This document shows, one piece after another, positions 17,442-27,872 of a stretch of 64,000 nt of DNA (the stretch's first letter is position 1; each line of letters opens with the position of its first letter). The notes beneath the pieces were generated by a model that worked only from the letters and a program-made list of their open reading frames with translations, was not told the origin of the DNA and made no database searches. The translations under genes and the position numbers were made by a program. The DNA is from Sphingomonas sp. Leaf20 (GTDB taxonomy: Bacteria; Pseudomonadota; Alphaproteobacteria; Sphingomonadales; Sphingomonadaceae). The stretch is from positions 710,980-774,979 of the forward strand of contig NZ_LMKN01000008.1 in NCBI RefSeq assembly GCF_001421535.1, given 5' to 3'.

Positions 17442-18533
17442 TCAGGCGGCCTTGATGAACCGCTCGACTTCGATCTGCGCGAGATCGTCGGTCATCTGCG
17501 TGCGCGGGTGCTTGCAGAAATAGGCCGAGGCGGGATCGATCACGCCGGCGATGCCGCGGTCCTTGGCGATCTTGGCGCAGCGGATCATGTCGATCGCGAC
17601 ACCCGCCGAGTTGGGGCTGTCCTCGACCGAGAGACGCAGCTCGAGGTTCATCGGCACGCCGCCGAACAACTGGCCTTCCATGCGCAGGAAGCAGACCTTG
17701 TTGTCGTTCTGCCAGGGGACATAGTCCGACGGGCCGATATGGACATTGTCGTCGTCCATGCGCTCGGCCGCGACCGACTGGACGGCTTCGGTCTTCGAGA
17801 TCTTCTTCGACTCGAGACGGCGATGGTTCGACATGTTGAGGAAGTCGGTGTTGCCGCCGGTGTTGAGCTGGTAGGTGCGATCCAGCTTCACGCCGCGCTT
17901 GGCGAACAGGTCGGTGAGCACGCGGTGGACGATCGTCGCGCCGAGCTGTGCCTTGATGTCGTCGCCGATGATCGCGACGCCGGCGTCCTCGAACTTCTTC
18001 GCCCAGACGGGGTTCGAGGCGATGAAGACGGGGATGTTGTTGACGAACGCAACGCCCGCCTCGATCGCGCACTCGGCATAGAATTCGGTCGCTTCCTGCG
18101 AACCGACGGGCAGGTAGTTCATCAGAACGTCGGCGCCCGACGCCTTCAGATCCGCTATGACCTGCTCACGCGTCGGCTCTGCGGCGTCGGCGAGGAGGAA
18201 CGTGCGGTCGTCCTTGAAGTCGGCCATGTGGTCGGCGACGCCGTCCAGCGTCTTGCCCATCTTCACGATGGTGCCGGTGTTGCCGACATTGGGGGCGAAC
18301 ACTGCGGTGCAATTGGGCTTGGCGAAGATCGCCTCGGCGACGTCCTTGCCGACCTTGCGACGATCGACGTCCCAGGCCGCGACGACCTTGATGTCGCTCG
18401 GCTTGTAGCCGCCCATGTCGAAATGCATCAGGCCGACCTGGTCGTTGGCCCCCTCGCGATAATGCTCGAGACCCTGCACGAGCGAGCTCGCGCAGTTGCC
18501 GATGCCGACCACGGCGATCCGAATGCTATTCAT
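17442..18533 (-). CDS. Inositol-3-phosphate synthase (myo-inositol-1-phosphate synthase)
   Basis: A 363-residue NAD-dependent synthase converting glucose 6-phosphate to L-myo-inositol 1-phosphate. The Rossmann motif VVGIGNCASSLVQG is at residues 8-21; further hallmarks are NYLPVGSQEATEFYAE, GDDIKAQLGATIVHRVL, QLNTGGNTDFLNM and ELRLSVEDSPNSAGVAIDMIR. Length and wording match the actinobacterial Ino1 type rather than the longer eukaryotic type. It lies 15 bases after the CDP-alcohol phosphotransferase stop and one base before the nucleotidyltransferase, so all three are one transcript. Finding an actinobacterial-type Ino1 in a sphingomonad-like genome suggests old horizontal transfer, though base composition matches the surroundings. 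Confidence 0.94.
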   Translation of the reverse strand: MNSIRIAVVGIGNCASSLVQGLEHYREGANDQVGLMHFDMGGYKPSDIKVVAAWDVDRRKVGKDVAEAIFAKPNCTAVFAPNVGNTGTIVKMGKTLDGVADHMADFKDDRTFLLADAAEPTREQVIADLKASGADVLMNYLPVGSQEATEFYAECAIEAGVAFVNNIPVFIASNPVWAKKFEDAGVAIIGDDIKAQLGATIVHRVLTDLFAKRGVKLDRTYQLNTGGNTDFLNMSNHRRLESKKISKTEAVQSVAAERMDDDNVHIGPSDYVPWQNDNKVCFLRMEGQLFGGVPMNLELRLSVEDSPNSAGVAIDMIRCAKIAKDRGIAGVIDPASAYFCKHPRTQMTDDLAQIEVERFIKAA

Positions 18534-18548
18534 TATTGACCCTGTTCC

Positions 18549-19409
18549 TTAAGAAAGATGCATGCGCGACGCGGTCTTTGGTCGCGGCGTTGTGGTATTA
18601 CGAACGAAAGCGCGTTCGACACGACGGTGCCAGACGAGCCCGACGATGGCGACGAGCGTCAGAGGGACGATCTCGAACCACCAGAAGATGCGTGGGTTGC
18701 CGGCGAAGCAGGCGACGAAGATCGCCCATACCCGGACATTCGCGGTAAGCAAGGCCATGAAGCGCAACGGCGCGACGGCGCGGACCGCGTAGCGATGACC
18801 GAGCTCGACCGGATCGGCCGCCTGGCCCAGCGCGCGTTCGAACGGCATCGCGATCCGGTCGATGCGGCTGGCGACGCCATCGTAGAAGCGGACCAGCGCA
18901 TTGCCCGTCGGAACGGGCGGCGCGGCAAGCGCCACTCCCTTGATCCGGCGATGGAACCGCGAGCGCTCGCCTTCATACAGATTGGACTGCACCGCATGCG
19001 CGCCACCGGCGGCAAAGGCGAGGACCCACCCTTCCGCAGTGCCGACCGTCACCGCCAGTGCGACATAGATCAGCGCGAAGACGCCGTGATCGCAAAGCCC
19101 GTCGAGCATCCGTCCCAGGGGGCTGGCGGTCTTGGTGGCGCGTGCGACCATCCCGTCCAGACCGTCGGCGATCAACCAGCCCACCGAAAGCACGAGACCC
19201 AGCAGCGCAAAGGCCGGTCGATCCCACTGCATGTACGAAAACGCCGCGAGGCCGCCAAGGCAGAGCCCGGCTATCGACACAGCGTTGGCCGACACGCAAC
19301 GCGCGAGCGCAATCGGCAAAAGCGCGCGGCCTGCCGGGTGAATCAGCCAAAGGTTAGATGGGATCTCGATCCGGCGATCGCGCGATCCATCCGGTGGAGC
19401 CACTGTCAT
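18549..19409 (-). CDS. CDP-alcohol phosphotransferase (membrane), probable phosphoinositol transferase
   Basis: A 286-residue integral membrane protein with about six hydrophobic helices. It carries the complete CDP-alcohol phosphotransferase signature: Asp85, Gly86, Ala89, Arg90, Gly99, Asp103, Asp107 (spacing DG-x2-AR-x8-G-x3-D-x3-D). The enzyme displaces CMP from a CDP-alcohol. With the adjacent synthase and nucleotidyltransferase, the donor is probably CDP-inositol; the acceptor could be inositol phosphate, a diacylglycerol or a ceramide. Start ATG 19409 has no Shine-Dalgarno sequence and a promoter ends almost on it, so the mRNA may be leaderless. Confidence 0.85.
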   Translation of the reverse strand: MTVAPPDGSRDRRIEIPSNLWLIHPAGRALLPIALARCVSANAVSIAGLCLGGLAAFSYMQWDRPAFALLGLVLSVGWLIADGLDGMVARATKTASPLGRMLDGLCDHGVFALIYVALAVTVGTAEGWVLAFAAGGAHAVQSNLYEGERSRFHRRIKGVALAAPPVPTGNALVRFYDGVASRIDRIAMPFERALGQAADPVELGHRYAVRAVAPLRFMALLTANVRVWAIFVACFAGNPRIFWWFEIVPLTLVAIVGLVWHRRVERAFVRNTTTPRPKTASRMHLS

Positions 19410-19418
19410 AGGATTTTC

Positions 19419-19447
19419 ATAATGCGCGCCGCTCGAGACTTATGCAA
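19419..19447 (-). promoter_or_regulatory. Candidate promoter of the inositol gene set
   Basis: On the minus strand TTGCAT (19442-19447) is followed after 17 bases by CATTAT (19419-19424). The expected transcription start falls at or next to the ATG at 19409, which would give a leaderless message, in line with the missing ribosome binding site. nadE ends 48 bases upstream, so read-through is also possible. Confidence 0.45.
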
Positions 19448-19457
19448 GATGGCGCGG

Positions 19458-21509
<2,052 letters not shown>

Positions 21510-21550
21510 GCGCCTCCGATAAACGCCCCCGGCGCGCCACGCCACCGGCT

Positions 21551-21610
21551 TGCGAAAAAGGGCGGCGGCTTGCGAAAAAGGACGGCGGCGTGCGAAAAAG
21601 GACCGCGGCG
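21551..21610. repeat. Three tandem copies of a 20-bp repeat
   Basis: Units TGCGAAAAAGGGCGGCGGCT (21551-21570), a second (21571-21590) and a third (21591-21610) differ at two or three positions each and are exactly 20 bases apart. They lie in the divergent gap between nadE and a small membrane protein gene. Each carries an A5 run, spaced two helical turns apart, which could bend DNA or serve as repeated protein sites. Confidence 0.85.
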
Positions 21611-21668
21611 CACCGCCGTCGCTGTGCACACATTGGCGCCGCGCGGCATATCGTGAGAAGGCGGGGGC

Positions 21669-22046
21669 ATGAAGACCCGCACGATCCGGCTTTTCGCGCT
21701 TTTGCTCGTGAGCGCGATGTACTGGCAGCTGGTGAGTCAGTGGTCCGGCGTGGCGGAGCCATGGGATGCGGGTGGCTATTGGCGGCTCTGGTATCCCGTT
21801 TCGTTGGCTTTGTCGGGGGTCGCGGGTTCTGTGCTGCGATCGCGCTGGGGACTCGCGGGGGCGGTCGTCACCGTCGCGCAACTGCCGGTGATGGCCGTGC
21901 ATGCGCAACCCGGCGCGCTGATGATCGGCGGGGTGATGATCCTGTGTATCCTCGCCATCCCCGCCGCGGCGGTGTCTGCGCTGGCGGGCAGGCTGCGCCC
22001 TAGTGCGCGTATTGACGATGGGAAAGGCGGGGCCGGATCGCTATGA
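21669..22046 (+). CDS. Hypothetical small membrane protein
   Basis: A 125-residue protein with four hydrophobic stretches: about residues 7-23, 42-58, 62-80 and 83-105, ending in a basic then acidic tail (GRLRPSARIDDGKGGAGSL). I do not recognise a family. The start ATG 21669 is weakly supported by GGGGGC upstream. It faces nadE across the tandem repeat and is followed in the same direction by the ArsC-like, DUF427 and a further membrane gene, with which it may be co-transcribed. Confidence 0.7.
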   Translation: MKTRTIRLFALLLVSAMYWQLVSQWSGVAEPWDAGGYWRLWYPVSLALSGVAGSVLRSRWGLAGAVVTVAQLPVMAVHAQPGALMIGGVMILCILAIPAAAVSALAGRLRPSARIDDGKGGAGSL

Positions 22047-22104
22047 CGCGAGGCGGCTCGGTGCGGTGGCACCGATGCTTCAGGCGTCGAAAGGGAGCGG
22101 TGTT

Positions 22105-22461
22105 TTGACGATCACGATGTTCGGAATCAAGCAGTGCGACACGGTCCGGAAGGCACGGACGTGGCTCGATACACAGGGTGTCGCCCATGCATTCCACGAC
22201 TTTAAGACCGCCGGGATCGATGCCGGGCATCTCATGGACTGGATCGACCGTGCCGGCCTCGATGCCGTGCTGAACCGCGCGTCGACGACGTTCCGCAAGC
22301 TTCCCGAGGCCGATCGGGCCGATCTCGACACCGATAAGGCGGTCGCGCTGATGATCGCGCAGCCGTCGACGATCAAGCGTCCCGTGCTCGATACGGGTGA
22401 CACGCTGCTGTTCGGGTTCAAGCCCGAGCGCTATGAGGCGGCGGGGCTGGGAAACAACTGA
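22105..22461 (+). CDS. ArsC/Spx-family thioredoxin-fold reductase (YffB-like)
   Basis: A 118-residue protein of the arsenate reductase/Spx superfamily. It begins (TTG read as Met) TITMFGIKQCDTVRKARTWLD with the single active-site Cys near residue 10, and ends with the family segments TFRKLP, MIAQPSTIKRPVLD and LLFGFKPERYE. The YffB/MgsR-like subgroup acts on glutathione or thiols rather than arsenate; the substrate is unproven. TTG 22105 is chosen because GGGAG (22093-22097) stands seven bases before it; an ATG at 22117 would remove the first strand. Confidence 0.85.
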   Translation: MTITMFGIKQCDTVRKARTWLDTQGVAHAFHDFKTAGIDAGHLMDWIDRAGLDAVLNRASTTFRKLPEADRADLDTDKAVALMIAQPSTIKRPVLDTGDTLLFGFKPERYEAAGLGNN

Positions 22462-22472
22462 GGATCGAGTCG

Positions 22473-22754
22473 ATGCCAGAAGCGCAATGGAACGGCCGGG
22501 TGATCGCGAGCTCGGACGATACGGTCGTCGTCGAGGGCAATCACTATTTCCCCGCCGACAGCGTGGATGCCGCGCTGCTCGAAGACAGCCCGACCCATTC
22601 GAATTGCCCGTGGAAGGGAGTGGCGAGCTACAAGACGCTGGTCGTCGACGGCAAGCGCAACGTCGACGCGGCATGGTATTACCCCGAGCCCTCCGCCAAG
22701 GCCGCGCCGATCAAGGGACGCTATGCTTTCTGGAAAGGCGTCGAGATCGTCTGA
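22473..22754 (+). CDS. DUF427 domain protein
   Basis: A 93-residue DUF427 protein: WNGRVIASSDDTVVVEGNHYFPADSV, the TPWKG-like CPWKGVASY segment, and the C-terminal AWYYPEPSAKAAPIKGRYAFW match this beta-rich domain of unknown biochemical function. It lies 11 bases after the ArsC-like gene, implying a shared transcript. DUF427 proteins often stand near redox or stress genes; no enzyme activity is claimed. Confidence 0.9.
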   Translation: MPEAQWNGRVIASSDDTVVVEGNHYFPADSVDAALLEDSPTHSNCPWKGVASYKTLVVDGKRNVDAAWYYPEPSAKAAPIKGRYAFWKGVEIV

Positions 22755-22790
22755 GCGTCGCGCTTGCCTATCCCTCCAGTCCGGCGCAGT

Positions 22791-22810
22791 CTGTTAACCT
22801 GAATTAACAG
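22791..22810. promoter_or_regulatory. CTGTTAA dyad upstream of a membrane gene (CtrA-like)
   Basis: CTGTTAA (22791-22797) and TTAACAG (22804-22810) are a perfect dyad with a six-base spacer, giving two TTAAC half-sites. CtrA boxes are usually TTAA-N7-TTAA, so this is one base short. It sits 60-80 bases before the next gene. Confidence 0.35.
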
Positions 22811-22869
22811 GGCGCCATCGGGTGCAGCAGACAGGGCAGACGGGAATGATCTTCGTGAGGCGGGGGCCG

Positions 22870-23280
22870 ATGTGGTTCAGGATCGCTACCGTCCTGCTGG
22901 TTTTGTGGGCGCTGATCGGCTGCTTCAGCTGTATCCAGCAAATGCGACTGGGTGCGGACGCGATGGGCGCGGCGACCGATTACGACCGGGCGCTGTATGC
23001 GGCGTTGCCCGGCTGGTATGATCCGGTGTTCGCCACGGCAGTGCTGACCGGGCTGGTCGGTGCGATCCTGCTGTTCATGCGCCGCGCCGCGGCCCGCCCC
23101 TTTCTCATCGCCTCGCTGCTCGCCATCGTCGTCCAGTTCGGCTGGCTCTTCACCGCGACCGATATCGTGGCGCAAAAGGGGATGGCCGAGACGCTGGCGG
23201 TCCCGCTCGTGATCGCCCTGATCGCGCTCGCGGCGATCTGGCTCGCGACGCACGCGCGGCGCAACAGCTGGACGGTCTGA
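22870..23280 (+). CDS. Hypothetical four-helix membrane protein
   Basis: A 136-residue integral membrane protein: helices at about residues 4-22, 56-73, 78-95 and 108-125, with a short basic tail ending NSWTV. The loop after helix 1 carries a MRLGADAMGAATDYDRALYAALPGWY-like segment with an invariant-looking Trp-Tyr. It resembles uncharacterised sphingomonad membrane proteins; no function can be assigned. Starts at 22822 (GTG), 22846 or 22870 are possible; 22870 gives the membrane helix at the N-terminus with GGGGG just upstream. Confidence 0.75.
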   Translation: MWFRIATVLLVLWALIGCFSCIQQMRLGADAMGAATDYDRALYAALPGWYDPVFATAVLTGLVGAILLFMRRAAARPFLIASLLAIVVQFGWLFTATDIVAQKGMAETLAVPLVIALIALAAIWLATHARRNSWTV

Positions 23281-23346
23281 CGCGGGCTTGCGACGCGAAC
23301 GGGACGTGGTCTGGGCGAGCGGCGTTGCGGACGCTAGGATAGCGGC

Positions 23347-24207
23347 ATGTCAACGACCTACACCCTCGATACCGCGACGAGTCGCGCGAACCCGACCCCG
23401 GCCCCGCTCAAGCGGCTGACGATCCCGGCGATCCGCCGCCAGAAGGGGGCGACCCCGTTGGTGATGCTGACCGCGTACACCGTCCGCAATGCGCAGCTGC
23501 TCGATCCACATTGCGACATGCTGCTCGTCGGCGACAGCCTGGGGCAGGTGATCTACGGGCTGCCGTCGACCGTGCCGGTGACGCTCGACATGATGGCGGC
23601 GCATGGTGCCGCGGTGGTGCGGGGCAGCTATCATGCGGTGGTCGTGATCGACATGCCGTTCGGCAGCTATGAGGCGTCGCCCGAAAAGGCGTTCGAGAGC
23701 GCCGCCTGGCTGCTCAAGCAGACGGGGGCCGCCGCGGTGAAGCTCGAAGGCGGCACGGCGATGGCGCCGACCGTCAAGTTCCTGACCGAGCGCGGTATCC
23801 CGGTCATGGGCCATGTCGGGCTGACGCCGCAGGCGGTGAATATCCTGGGCGGCTACGGCGCGCGCGGGCGGACGCCCGAGGAGGCCGCGAAGATCGTCGC
23901 CGATGCGCAGGCGGTCGCCGAGGCGGGTGCGTTCGCGCTCGTCATCGAGGGCGTCGTCGAACCCATCGCGATCGAGATCACCCGCACTGTCGCCTGTCCG
24001 ACGATCGGAATCGGTGCATCCGCCCTGTGCGACGGACAAGTCCTTGTCGCCGAGGACATGCTTGGCCTGTTCGACCGGACCGCGCGGTTCGTGAAGCGGT
24101 TCGAGGATCTTGCCTCGAAGATTTCGGGCGCGGCGGAGACCTATGCCGCCGATGTCCGGTCGCGCGCGTTTCCCGGACCCGATCAGACTTACGCACCAAA
24201 GGACTGA
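23347..24207 (+). CDS. panB: 3-methyl-2-oxobutanoate hydroxymethyltransferase
   Basis: A 286-residue ketopantoate hydroxymethyltransferase, the first step of pantothenate synthesis, moving a one-carbon unit from methylene-tetrahydrofolate to 2-oxoisovalerate. The TIM barrel shows [15 protein letters not shown], the metal-site segment [33 protein letters not shown] and the [11 protein letters not shown] segment; the catalytic Glu lies in [12 protein letters not shown]. It is the normal length. It is not next to other pan genes. Confidence 0.95.
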   Translation: MSTTYTLDTATSRANPTPAPLKRLTIPAIRRQKGATPLVMLTAYTVRNAQLLDPHCDMLLVGDSLGQVIYGLPSTVPVTLDMMAAHGAAVVRGSYHAVVVIDMPFGSYEASPEKAFESAAWLLKQTGAAAVKLEGGTAMAPTVKFLTERGIPVMGHVGLTPQAVNILGGYGARGRTPEEAAKIVADAQAVAEAGAFALVIEGVVEPIAIEITRTVACPTIGIGASALCDGQVLVAEDMLGLFDRTARFVKRFEDLASKISGAAETYAADVRSRAFPGPDQTYAPKD

Positions 24208-24335
24208 TACGCGCAGGAGGCGCGGGCGCGGGGGCGGGATCGATCCGGCTTCCGTTTCGTCCGAGTGGCCGCTAAGGTCCCGCCTCTTCACAGCCATTCC
24301 CGGTTTTGTTCCCTCCATAGTTTCCGGAGTTACCC

Positions 24336-25097
24336 TTGGCCCTGCCGCCGAAAACCGATCAAGCCTTTCTCCGTGAGGTCGACGAGGAGCTGCGCCGCGA
24401 CCAGCTCGCCGGGTTCTGGACGACCTGGGGCAAGTGGGTCGCCGTCGCCGTCGTCGCGGCACTCGTCGCGCTTGCGGGGTACATGTACTGGCAGCACCGC
24501 CGCGAGACCACCGCGGGTGTCGAGGGCGAACAGCTCCAGATCGCCTATGACGCGCTGTCCGCCGACAAGGTCGCCGAGGCCAGCAAGACGCTGACCCCGT
24601 TGGCGACGTCGGACAGTGCCGGATACAGCGCGCTCGCGCGGTTCACCGAGGCCGACATCCTGCTGCAGAAAGAGGATATGAAGGGCGGCGCGGCGAAGCT
24701 CGCGGCGATTGCTGCCGACACGTCGGTTGCCCAGCCGTTCCGTGATCTCGCCCTGATTCGCCAGACGTCGGCGGAGTATGACACGCTCAAGCCGCAGGTC
24801 GTCGTCGAGCGGCTGCGTCGCCTCGCGGTCACGGGCAATCCGTGGTTCGGGAGCGCGGGCGAAATGGTCGCGGTCGCCTATCTGCGACAGGGCCAGCGTC
24901 CGCAGGCGGGGGCCATGTTCGGCCAGATCGCGCGCGACGCGGGCGTGCCGGAAACGATCCGTCAACGCGCGGTTCAGATGGCCGGTGTACTGGGCGTCGA
25001 TGCCGTGGTCGATACGGCGGCGTCGAAAGCCAGCGGCGCAGCGCCAACCGCATCGAACACCGGGACTGCTTCTAACGAGGATACCAAAGCGCAATGA
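24336..25097 (+). CDS. YfgM-like tetratricopeptide protein (BamB-associated)
   Basis: A 253-residue membrane-anchored protein. A cytoplasmic start (KTDQAFLREVDEELRRDQL) precedes one transmembrane helix (about residues 33-51, WVAVAVVAALVALAGYMYW) and a periplasmic TPR_21-type helical region. This is the YfgM arrangement; YfgM in other proteobacteria associates with the Sec/PpiD periplasmic chaperone network. The gene precedes bamB and der as in many proteobacteria. The start is TTG 24336 with GGAG seven bases before. The low-complexity tail is rich in Ala, Thr and Ser. It overlaps bamB by four bases. Confidence 0.85.
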   Translation: MALPPKTDQAFLREVDEELRRDQLAGFWTTWGKWVAVAVVAALVALAGYMYWQHRRETTAGVEGEQLQIAYDALSADKVAEASKTLTPLATSDSAGYSALARFTEADILLQKEDMKGGAAKLAAIAADTSVAQPFRDLALIRQTSAEYDTLKPQVVVERLRRLAVTGNPWFGSAGEMVAVAYLRQGQRPQAGAMFGQIARDAGVPETIRQRAVQMAGVLGVDAVVDTAASKASGAAPTASNTGTASNEDTKAQ

Positions 25098-26416
25098 CGA
25101 AGTCTTATCGGGTGACGGTCGCAGTGGCTGCGCTCATGGCACTGAGCGGCTGCGGTATCTTCAAGGGTAGCGTGAAGAAGACACCGACGGTCGGCGACCG
25201 CGTGTCGATCCTGACCTCGGAAAACGGCGTCGAGACGGACGCGACGATCGCCGACGTCCAGGTCCTGCTGCCCGCGCCGGCGGTCAACGACGCCTGGGCG
25301 CAGCCCGGCGGCAACCCGGCCAAGTCGATGGGCCAGCTGGCGCTGGGCGCGCAGCTGAACCGTGCGTGGCAGGCGACGATCAACGGTGGTTCGAACCGCG
25401 AGCGCATGGCGGCGTCGCCGGTCGTCGGCGAGAACAAGCTGTTCGCGATGGACGTCGGCGGCATGGTCCATGCCTATGCCGCGGATACCGGGGCCGCGCT
25501 CTGGACGGTGTCGATCACCGAGGGCAAGACCAACCAGTCCGCGCGCTTCGGCGGCGGCGCGAGCTATGACGACGGCAAGGTCTACGCCACCGATGGCGTC
25601 GGCGACGTCGTCGCGATGAACGCCTCGGACGGCGCCATCCTGTGGCGCGCGAAGCCGGGCGGTCCGCTGCGCGGCTCGCCGACGGTTGCAAACGGCGCGG
25701 TCTATGTCCTCACGCAGGACAACCAGATCTTCTCGATCAACCAGGGCGACGGCAAGATCCAGTGGGTCCAGTCGGGCACGCTCGAAACGCAGGGCGTGTT
25801 CGGCGTCGCGGCGCCTGCGGTCAGCCAGGGCACGGTCGTCTCGGGCTTCTCGAGCGGCGAACTCAGCGCGTATCGCTACGAGAACGGCCGCATCCTCTGG
25901 CAGGACGCGCTGTCGCGCACGTCGATCACGACGTCGGTATCGAGCCTGTCGGACATCGATGCCGCGCCGGTGATCGACGGCGGGCGCGTCTATGCGGTCG
26001 GGCAGGGCGGTCGCATGGTGGCGCTCGAGCTGGCAACCGGGCAGCGGCTCTGGGAGCAGAATTTTGCAGGCATCTCGACGCCGTGGATCGCGGGCGAATG
26101 GTTGTTCGTCGTGACCGACGACGCGCGGCTGGTCTGCCTTTCGCGATCGAACGGCAAGGCGCGCTGGATCGCGCAGCTCCAGCGCTTCGACAACGAGAAA
26201 AAGAAGAAGGGCCCCGTGACCTGGTACGGTCCCGTGCTCGCGGGTGAGCGGCTGCTGCTCACCAATTCCCGCGGCGAGATCGTCTCGGTCAACCCCGGCG
26301 ACGGCAAGGTCGCGAACACGATCGAGACCAAGACGCCGTTCACGCTGCCGCCGATCGTGGCGAATTCAACGCTCTACACGCTCGACCAGAAGGGCAAGAT
26401 TACCGCCTATCGGTAA
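25094..26416 (+). CDS. bamB: Outer-membrane protein assembly factor BamB
   Basis: A 440-residue lipoprotein of the BAM complex. The signal peptide ends in lipobox LSGC (Cys near residue 20), so the protein is anchored on the inner face of the outer membrane. The body is an eight-bladed PQQ/WD-like beta propeller with repeated segments such as WTVSITEGK, ILWRAKPGG, WVQSGT, ILWQDALS, LWEQNFAG and WIAQLQRF. It presents unfolded outer-membrane proteins to BamA. ATGA overlap with the YfgM-like gene; der follows 73 bases later. Confidence 0.93.
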   Translation: MTKSYRVTVAVAALMALSGCGIFKGSVKKTPTVGDRVSILTSENGVETDATIADVQVLLPAPAVNDAWAQPGGNPAKSMGQLALGAQLNRAWQATINGGSNRERMAASPVVGENKLFAMDVGGMVHAYAADTGAALWTVSITEGKTNQSARFGGGASYDDGKVYATDGVGDVVAMNASDGAILWRAKPGGPLRGSPTVANGAVYVLTQDNQIFSINQGDGKIQWVQSGTLETQGVFGVAAPAVSQGTVVSGFSSGELSAYRYENGRILWQDALSRTSITTSVSSLSDIDAAPVIDGGRVYAVGQGGRMVALELATGQRLWEQNFAGISTPWIAGEWLFVVTDDARLVCLSRSNGKARWIAQLQRFDNEKKKKGPVTWYGPVLAGERLLLTNSRGEIVSVNPGDGKVANTIETKTPFTLPPIVANSTLYTLDQKGKITAYR

Positions 26417-26424
26417 ACCCGGCG

Positions 26425-26448
26425 CCCCTCTCCCGCGGGGGAGAGGGG
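26425..26448. repeat. REP-like palindrome between bamB and der
   Basis: CCCCTCTCCC (26425-26434) pairs perfectly with GGGAGAGGGG (26439-26448) around a four-base loop. The C4T-C3/G3AG4 arms resemble the two palindromes in the rpoB-rpoC gap, suggesting one dispersed family. It has no T-tract, so it is not a good terminator. Confidence 0.65.
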
Positions 26449-26489
26449 TAACAGGTGACGACGGCCGCTTCGCACGCTAAGGGCGGGCC

Positions 26490-27860
26490 ATGTCCAAACT
26501 CCCCGTGGTCGCAATCGTCGGCCGCCCCAATGTCGGCAAGTCGACCCTTTTCAACCGCCTCGTCGGCAAGAAGCTTGCGCTGGTCGACGACCGCCCCGGC
26601 GTCACGCGCGATCGTCGCGAGGGCGACGCGTCGCTGATCGGGCTCGAATTCCGCATCATCGACACCGCCGGATACGAGGATCACGACGCGCAGACGCTGC
26701 CGGGCCGGATGCGCCAGCAGACCGAGGCGGCGGTCAATCAGGCCGATGTCGCGCTGTTCCTGTTCGACGCGCGTGCGGGGATCGTCCCGCTCGACGAAGA
26801 GATCGCCCGCTGGCTGCGCACCGCCGACGTTCCCGTGATCTTGGCGGCGAACAAGGCCGAGGGACGCGCCGGCGAGGACGGTATCCTCGAGTCGCTCGCG
26901 CTGGGTTTCGGCGATCCCGTCCAGCTCTCCGCCGAGCATGGCGAGGGGATGGGCGATCTGTTCGAGGCGCTGCTGCCACTGCTCGAGGGCAAGGACGAGC
27001 TTCCCGAGAAACAGCCCGACAACGAATATGAGGGGCCGCTCAAGCTCGCGATCGTGGGGCGTCCGAACGCGGGCAAGTCCACGCTGGTCAACCGTATCCT
27101 CGGCGAGGACCGGATGATCACGGGGCCCGAAGCGGGGATCACGCGCGACTCGATCAGCGTCGACTATGACTGGCATCCGACCGGCGGCGAAGCGCGCAAG
27201 GTTCGCCTGATCGACACGGCGGGCATGCGCAAGCGCGCCAAGGTGCAGGACAAGCTCGAGAAGATGTCGGTCGAAGACGCGCTCCACGCGGTCGACTTCG
27301 CCGAGGTGGTGGTCTTGTTGCTTGATGCCACGCTGGGCCTCGAGGCGCAGGATCTGCGCATTGCCGACAAGGTCCTGCAGGAGGGGCGCGCGCTCGTGAT
27401 CGCGCTCAACAAATGGGATGTCGCGGAAAGCCCGTCGTCGCTGTTCAACGGCGTCAAGCGCGCGCTCGAGGACGGGCTGAGCCAGGTCAAGGGCGTGACC
27501 GTGATGACCGTGTCGGGCGCGACCGGCAAGGGCATCGACCAGCTTCTTCAGGCGTGCTTCGACACGCGCGAGGCCTGGTCGAAGCGCGTCGGTACGGGCG
27601 AGCTCAACCGCTGGTTCGAACGCGCGATCGAGGCGACGCCGCCCCCCGCACCGGGCGGCAAGCGGATCAAGATGCGCTACGTCACGCAGGTGAAGTCGCG
27701 TCCGCCAAGCTTCGTCATCTTCGGCACGCGTGTCGATCAGCTGCCCGCGAGCTATGAGCGCTATCTGGTGAACTCGATGCGCAAGGATCTGGGATTCGGC
27801 GCGGTGCCCGTGCGGCTGATGTTCCGCGCGCCGAAGAACCCGTACGACGAGGACAAGTAA
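26490..27860 (+). CDS. der: Ribosome biogenesis GTPase Der
   Basis: A 456-residue GTPase with two tandem G domains and a C-terminal KH-like domain, acting in 50S ribosome maturation. G domain 1: P-loop GRPNVGKST (about residues 9-17), DTAGYED, AANKAEG. G domain 2: GRPNAGKST (about residues 187-195), DTAGMRKR, ALNKWD. The C-terminal KH region contains IKMRYVTQVKSRPPSFVIFGTRVDQLP. It ends a yfgM-bamB-der block conserved in many proteobacteria; TusA-like follows after 12 bases. Confidence 0.96.
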   Translation: MSKLPVVAIVGRPNVGKSTLFNRLVGKKLALVDDRPGVTRDRREGDASLIGLEFRIIDTAGYEDHDAQTLPGRMRQQTEAAVNQADVALFLFDARAGIVPLDEEIARWLRTADVPVILAANKAEGRAGEDGILESLALGFGDPVQLSAEHGEGMGDLFEALLPLLEGKDELPEKQPDNEYEGPLKLAIVGRPNAGKSTLVNRILGEDRMITGPEAGITRDSISVDYDWHPTGGEARKVRLIDTAGMRKRAKVQDKLEKMSVEDALHAVDFAEVVVLLLDATLGLEAQDLRIADKVLQEGRALVIALNKWDVAESPSSLFNGVKRALEDGLSQVKGVTVMTVSGATGKGIDQLLQACFDTREAWSKRVGTGELNRWFERAIEATPPPAPGGKRIKMRYVTQVKSRPPSFVIFGTRVDQLPASYERYLVNSMRKDLGFGAVPVRLMFRAPKNPYDEDK

Positions 27861-27872
27861 GCGGGGCGGCGG

